Shown piece after piece: positions 62,740 through 64,000 of a stretch of 64,000 nucleotides of DNA; positions within the stretch are counted from its first letter, which is position 1, and each line of letters starts with the position of its first letter. A model generated the notes under the pieces. The model was not told the DNA's origin and searched no databases. It saw only the letters and a program-made list of their open reading frames with translations. The DNA is taken from the NCBI GenBank assembly GCA_003024785.1, contig PUQB01000074.1, forward strand, positions 248,001 to 312,000, written 5' to 3'. This stretch comes from Selaginella tamariscina (taxonomy: Eukaryota > Streptophyta > Lycopodiopsida > Selaginellales > Selaginellaceae). The position numbers and the translations under genes were made by a program.

Positions 62740-63957
62740 AACTTAATCCTAGAATTAAGTTAAGAGACTCCGGCTTTATGATAAGAGTCTCCCTAAACTC
62801 GAATATCAAATCATTATAATATTATACTTTTGCAACTTGTAAAACTGATTACATAAGATTTCAATAAGCTAATATTGAAACACAGCAGTGTCACTAATTT
62901 GAATCATTCAATTAAAGTAACTTACTTTCGAATTTATCAAAAGTAATGCTTTATCGTTTGATTCAATTAGTGTTTGTGAAATATCTTCAGACAACCCTAT
63001 TTCATATAACCTTTGCATTCTTGATATTGATAATATTTTGTTCTCGTGATCATCGACTAACCTTGAAGTTCAGAATTTAACAAGTGATGGGTTTGTTAAA
63101 TACTTCGCATACTCAAGTGCTTTGCTCTTGTGAACACATATAGTTACATTATCAAACATAACTACATGAACTATCAAAATATCAAAACACTGTAGTTATT
63201 ATGGAATGGGGACTTAGTTCTTAATATTACACGAACTTCAGTTTCAAGACGGAAATATAATGTTATAATGCATCAAACAACAATTCAGGGACCAAGAGGA
63301 ATTATGACTCAATGTTTGGTTCATTTAATTGATTTAGTAAGATATTATTTTCCACATTAATGTTATCATGATACCAAAGTATCACACTAACTTCATGTTT
63401 CAGTTATATCTCATAATTCAGCAGATCTCCCCAAATATGAATAAGATATTTAGTTCAATACGTTGAACTAAAATACATTATTCATTTAAACACCTAGCCA
63501 TTCACAAAGTACTACATTGCTCCTCAAGCAATGTATTGAGAAACACCTCATTTCTCAAATAACTTGAAAATATGTTTCAAATTATAACACTAAGGTAGTG
63601 CCTTACCAAAGTGTTAAACTCAAGTCTGCTTGAGTTTTTCTATTATATGATTATGGTCACCTCATGTGATCATAATCAAGTTTCGATATTGAGCGCTCCA
63701 AACTCAATATTAAAGAGATACCATACTTTACTTTGACAAGTTATTTATAATCAATCTTAAAACTATCATAAATACTTTCAAAGTCTAAGATATGAATATC
63801 TCAATGAATGAGGTGATAGAAAACCTCATATTTTTGAACTGGATATTGGACCATACATTAGGAACCTTGAACTACGATCATCAAAAAGGGACACCATCTT
63901 CTTGAGTTAATCCCGCTACACAATATCATACTTACAAGAATATTGAATCAACTCAAG
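62740..63957. repeat. dense array of about 19 short perfect inverted repeats (hairpins)
   Basis: Adjacent stem-loops with different stem sequences. Examples (arms): 62740-62747/62754-62761, 62859-62866/62873-62880, 63076-63083/63093-63100, 63449-63458/63463-63472 (10 bp, loop TACG), 63513-63521/63527-63535, 63536-63543/63551-63558, 63616-63624/63629-63637 (9 bp, loop TCTG), 63686-63693/63703-63710. Longer-range or nested pairs are 62892-62906/62959-62972 and 63901-63908/63950-63957. No ORF. The array may continue past the window. Confidence 0.7.
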
Positions 63958-64000
63958 GAACACCATCAAACCTTAACATAGAATTAACAACTAACCCAAG

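Noticed and set aside
1..64000. tRNA or rRNA genes and organelle DNA insertions
   Set aside because: I saw no cloverleaf-consistent A/B boxes, no rRNA cores and no plastid or mitochondrial genes.

Overview
This is a stretch of nuclear genome from a land plant, most likely a seed-free vascular plant (fern or lycophyte grade) or another early-diverging lineage. The pointers are two PLS-type pentatricopeptide repeat (PPR) genes in the repeat-rich style of such plants, spliceosomal introns, AT-rich intergenic DNA full of microsatellites, and several Ty3/gypsy LTR retrotransposons, three of them ending in chromodomains. The species cannot be fixed from sequence alone. Nearly every gene carries several 1-nt frameshifts, so the window is either rich in pseudogenes or has residual indel errors.

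Layout. 1-2.65 kb: 3' part of an intron-containing gene with a ParB/Srx-like domain followed by a degenerate N4/N6-type DNA methyltransferase-like domain. 2.93-4.1 kb: a broken FCP1/NIF-type HAD phosphatase gene. 4.4-7.7 kb: rearranged chromovirus A. 7.7-11.2 kb: two dispersed non-coding repeats, each with a second copy further right (48.4-50.2 and 59.9-62.0 kb). 11.2-12.1 kb: truncated PPR pseudogene. 12.9-17.6 kb: gypsy element B. 17.6-35.3 kb: a locally duplicated family of small secreted proteins, four copies on the minus strand and one inverted copy on the plus strand, with a large PPR pseudogene (29.4-32.8 kb) between the inverted arms. 37.1-42.0 kb: gypsy element C with a 5-bp target duplication and an initiator-Met-tRNA primer site. 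42.5-48.2 kb: chromovirus D with a 5-bp target duplication. 48.4-53.7 kb: remains of another LTR element with tandem repeats and a gag fragment. 53.7-59.9 kb: chromovirus E. 62.7-64.0 kb: an unexplained run of about 19 short perfect inverted repeats.

How things fit together. A, D and E are one family. Its primer binding site matches no tRNA 3' end I know, but it is complementary over 11 nt to a sequence of the same LTR about 30 nt downstream of a TATA box. That is the arrangement expected of Tf1-like self-priming. Of the secreted-protein copies, one (20.18-20.85 kb) has a fully open three-exon frame of 140 codons; the others show identifiable lesions. The strongest candidates for something undescribed are the hairpin array, the self-priming plant chromovirus, the ParB-methyltransferase gene and the secreted-protein family.
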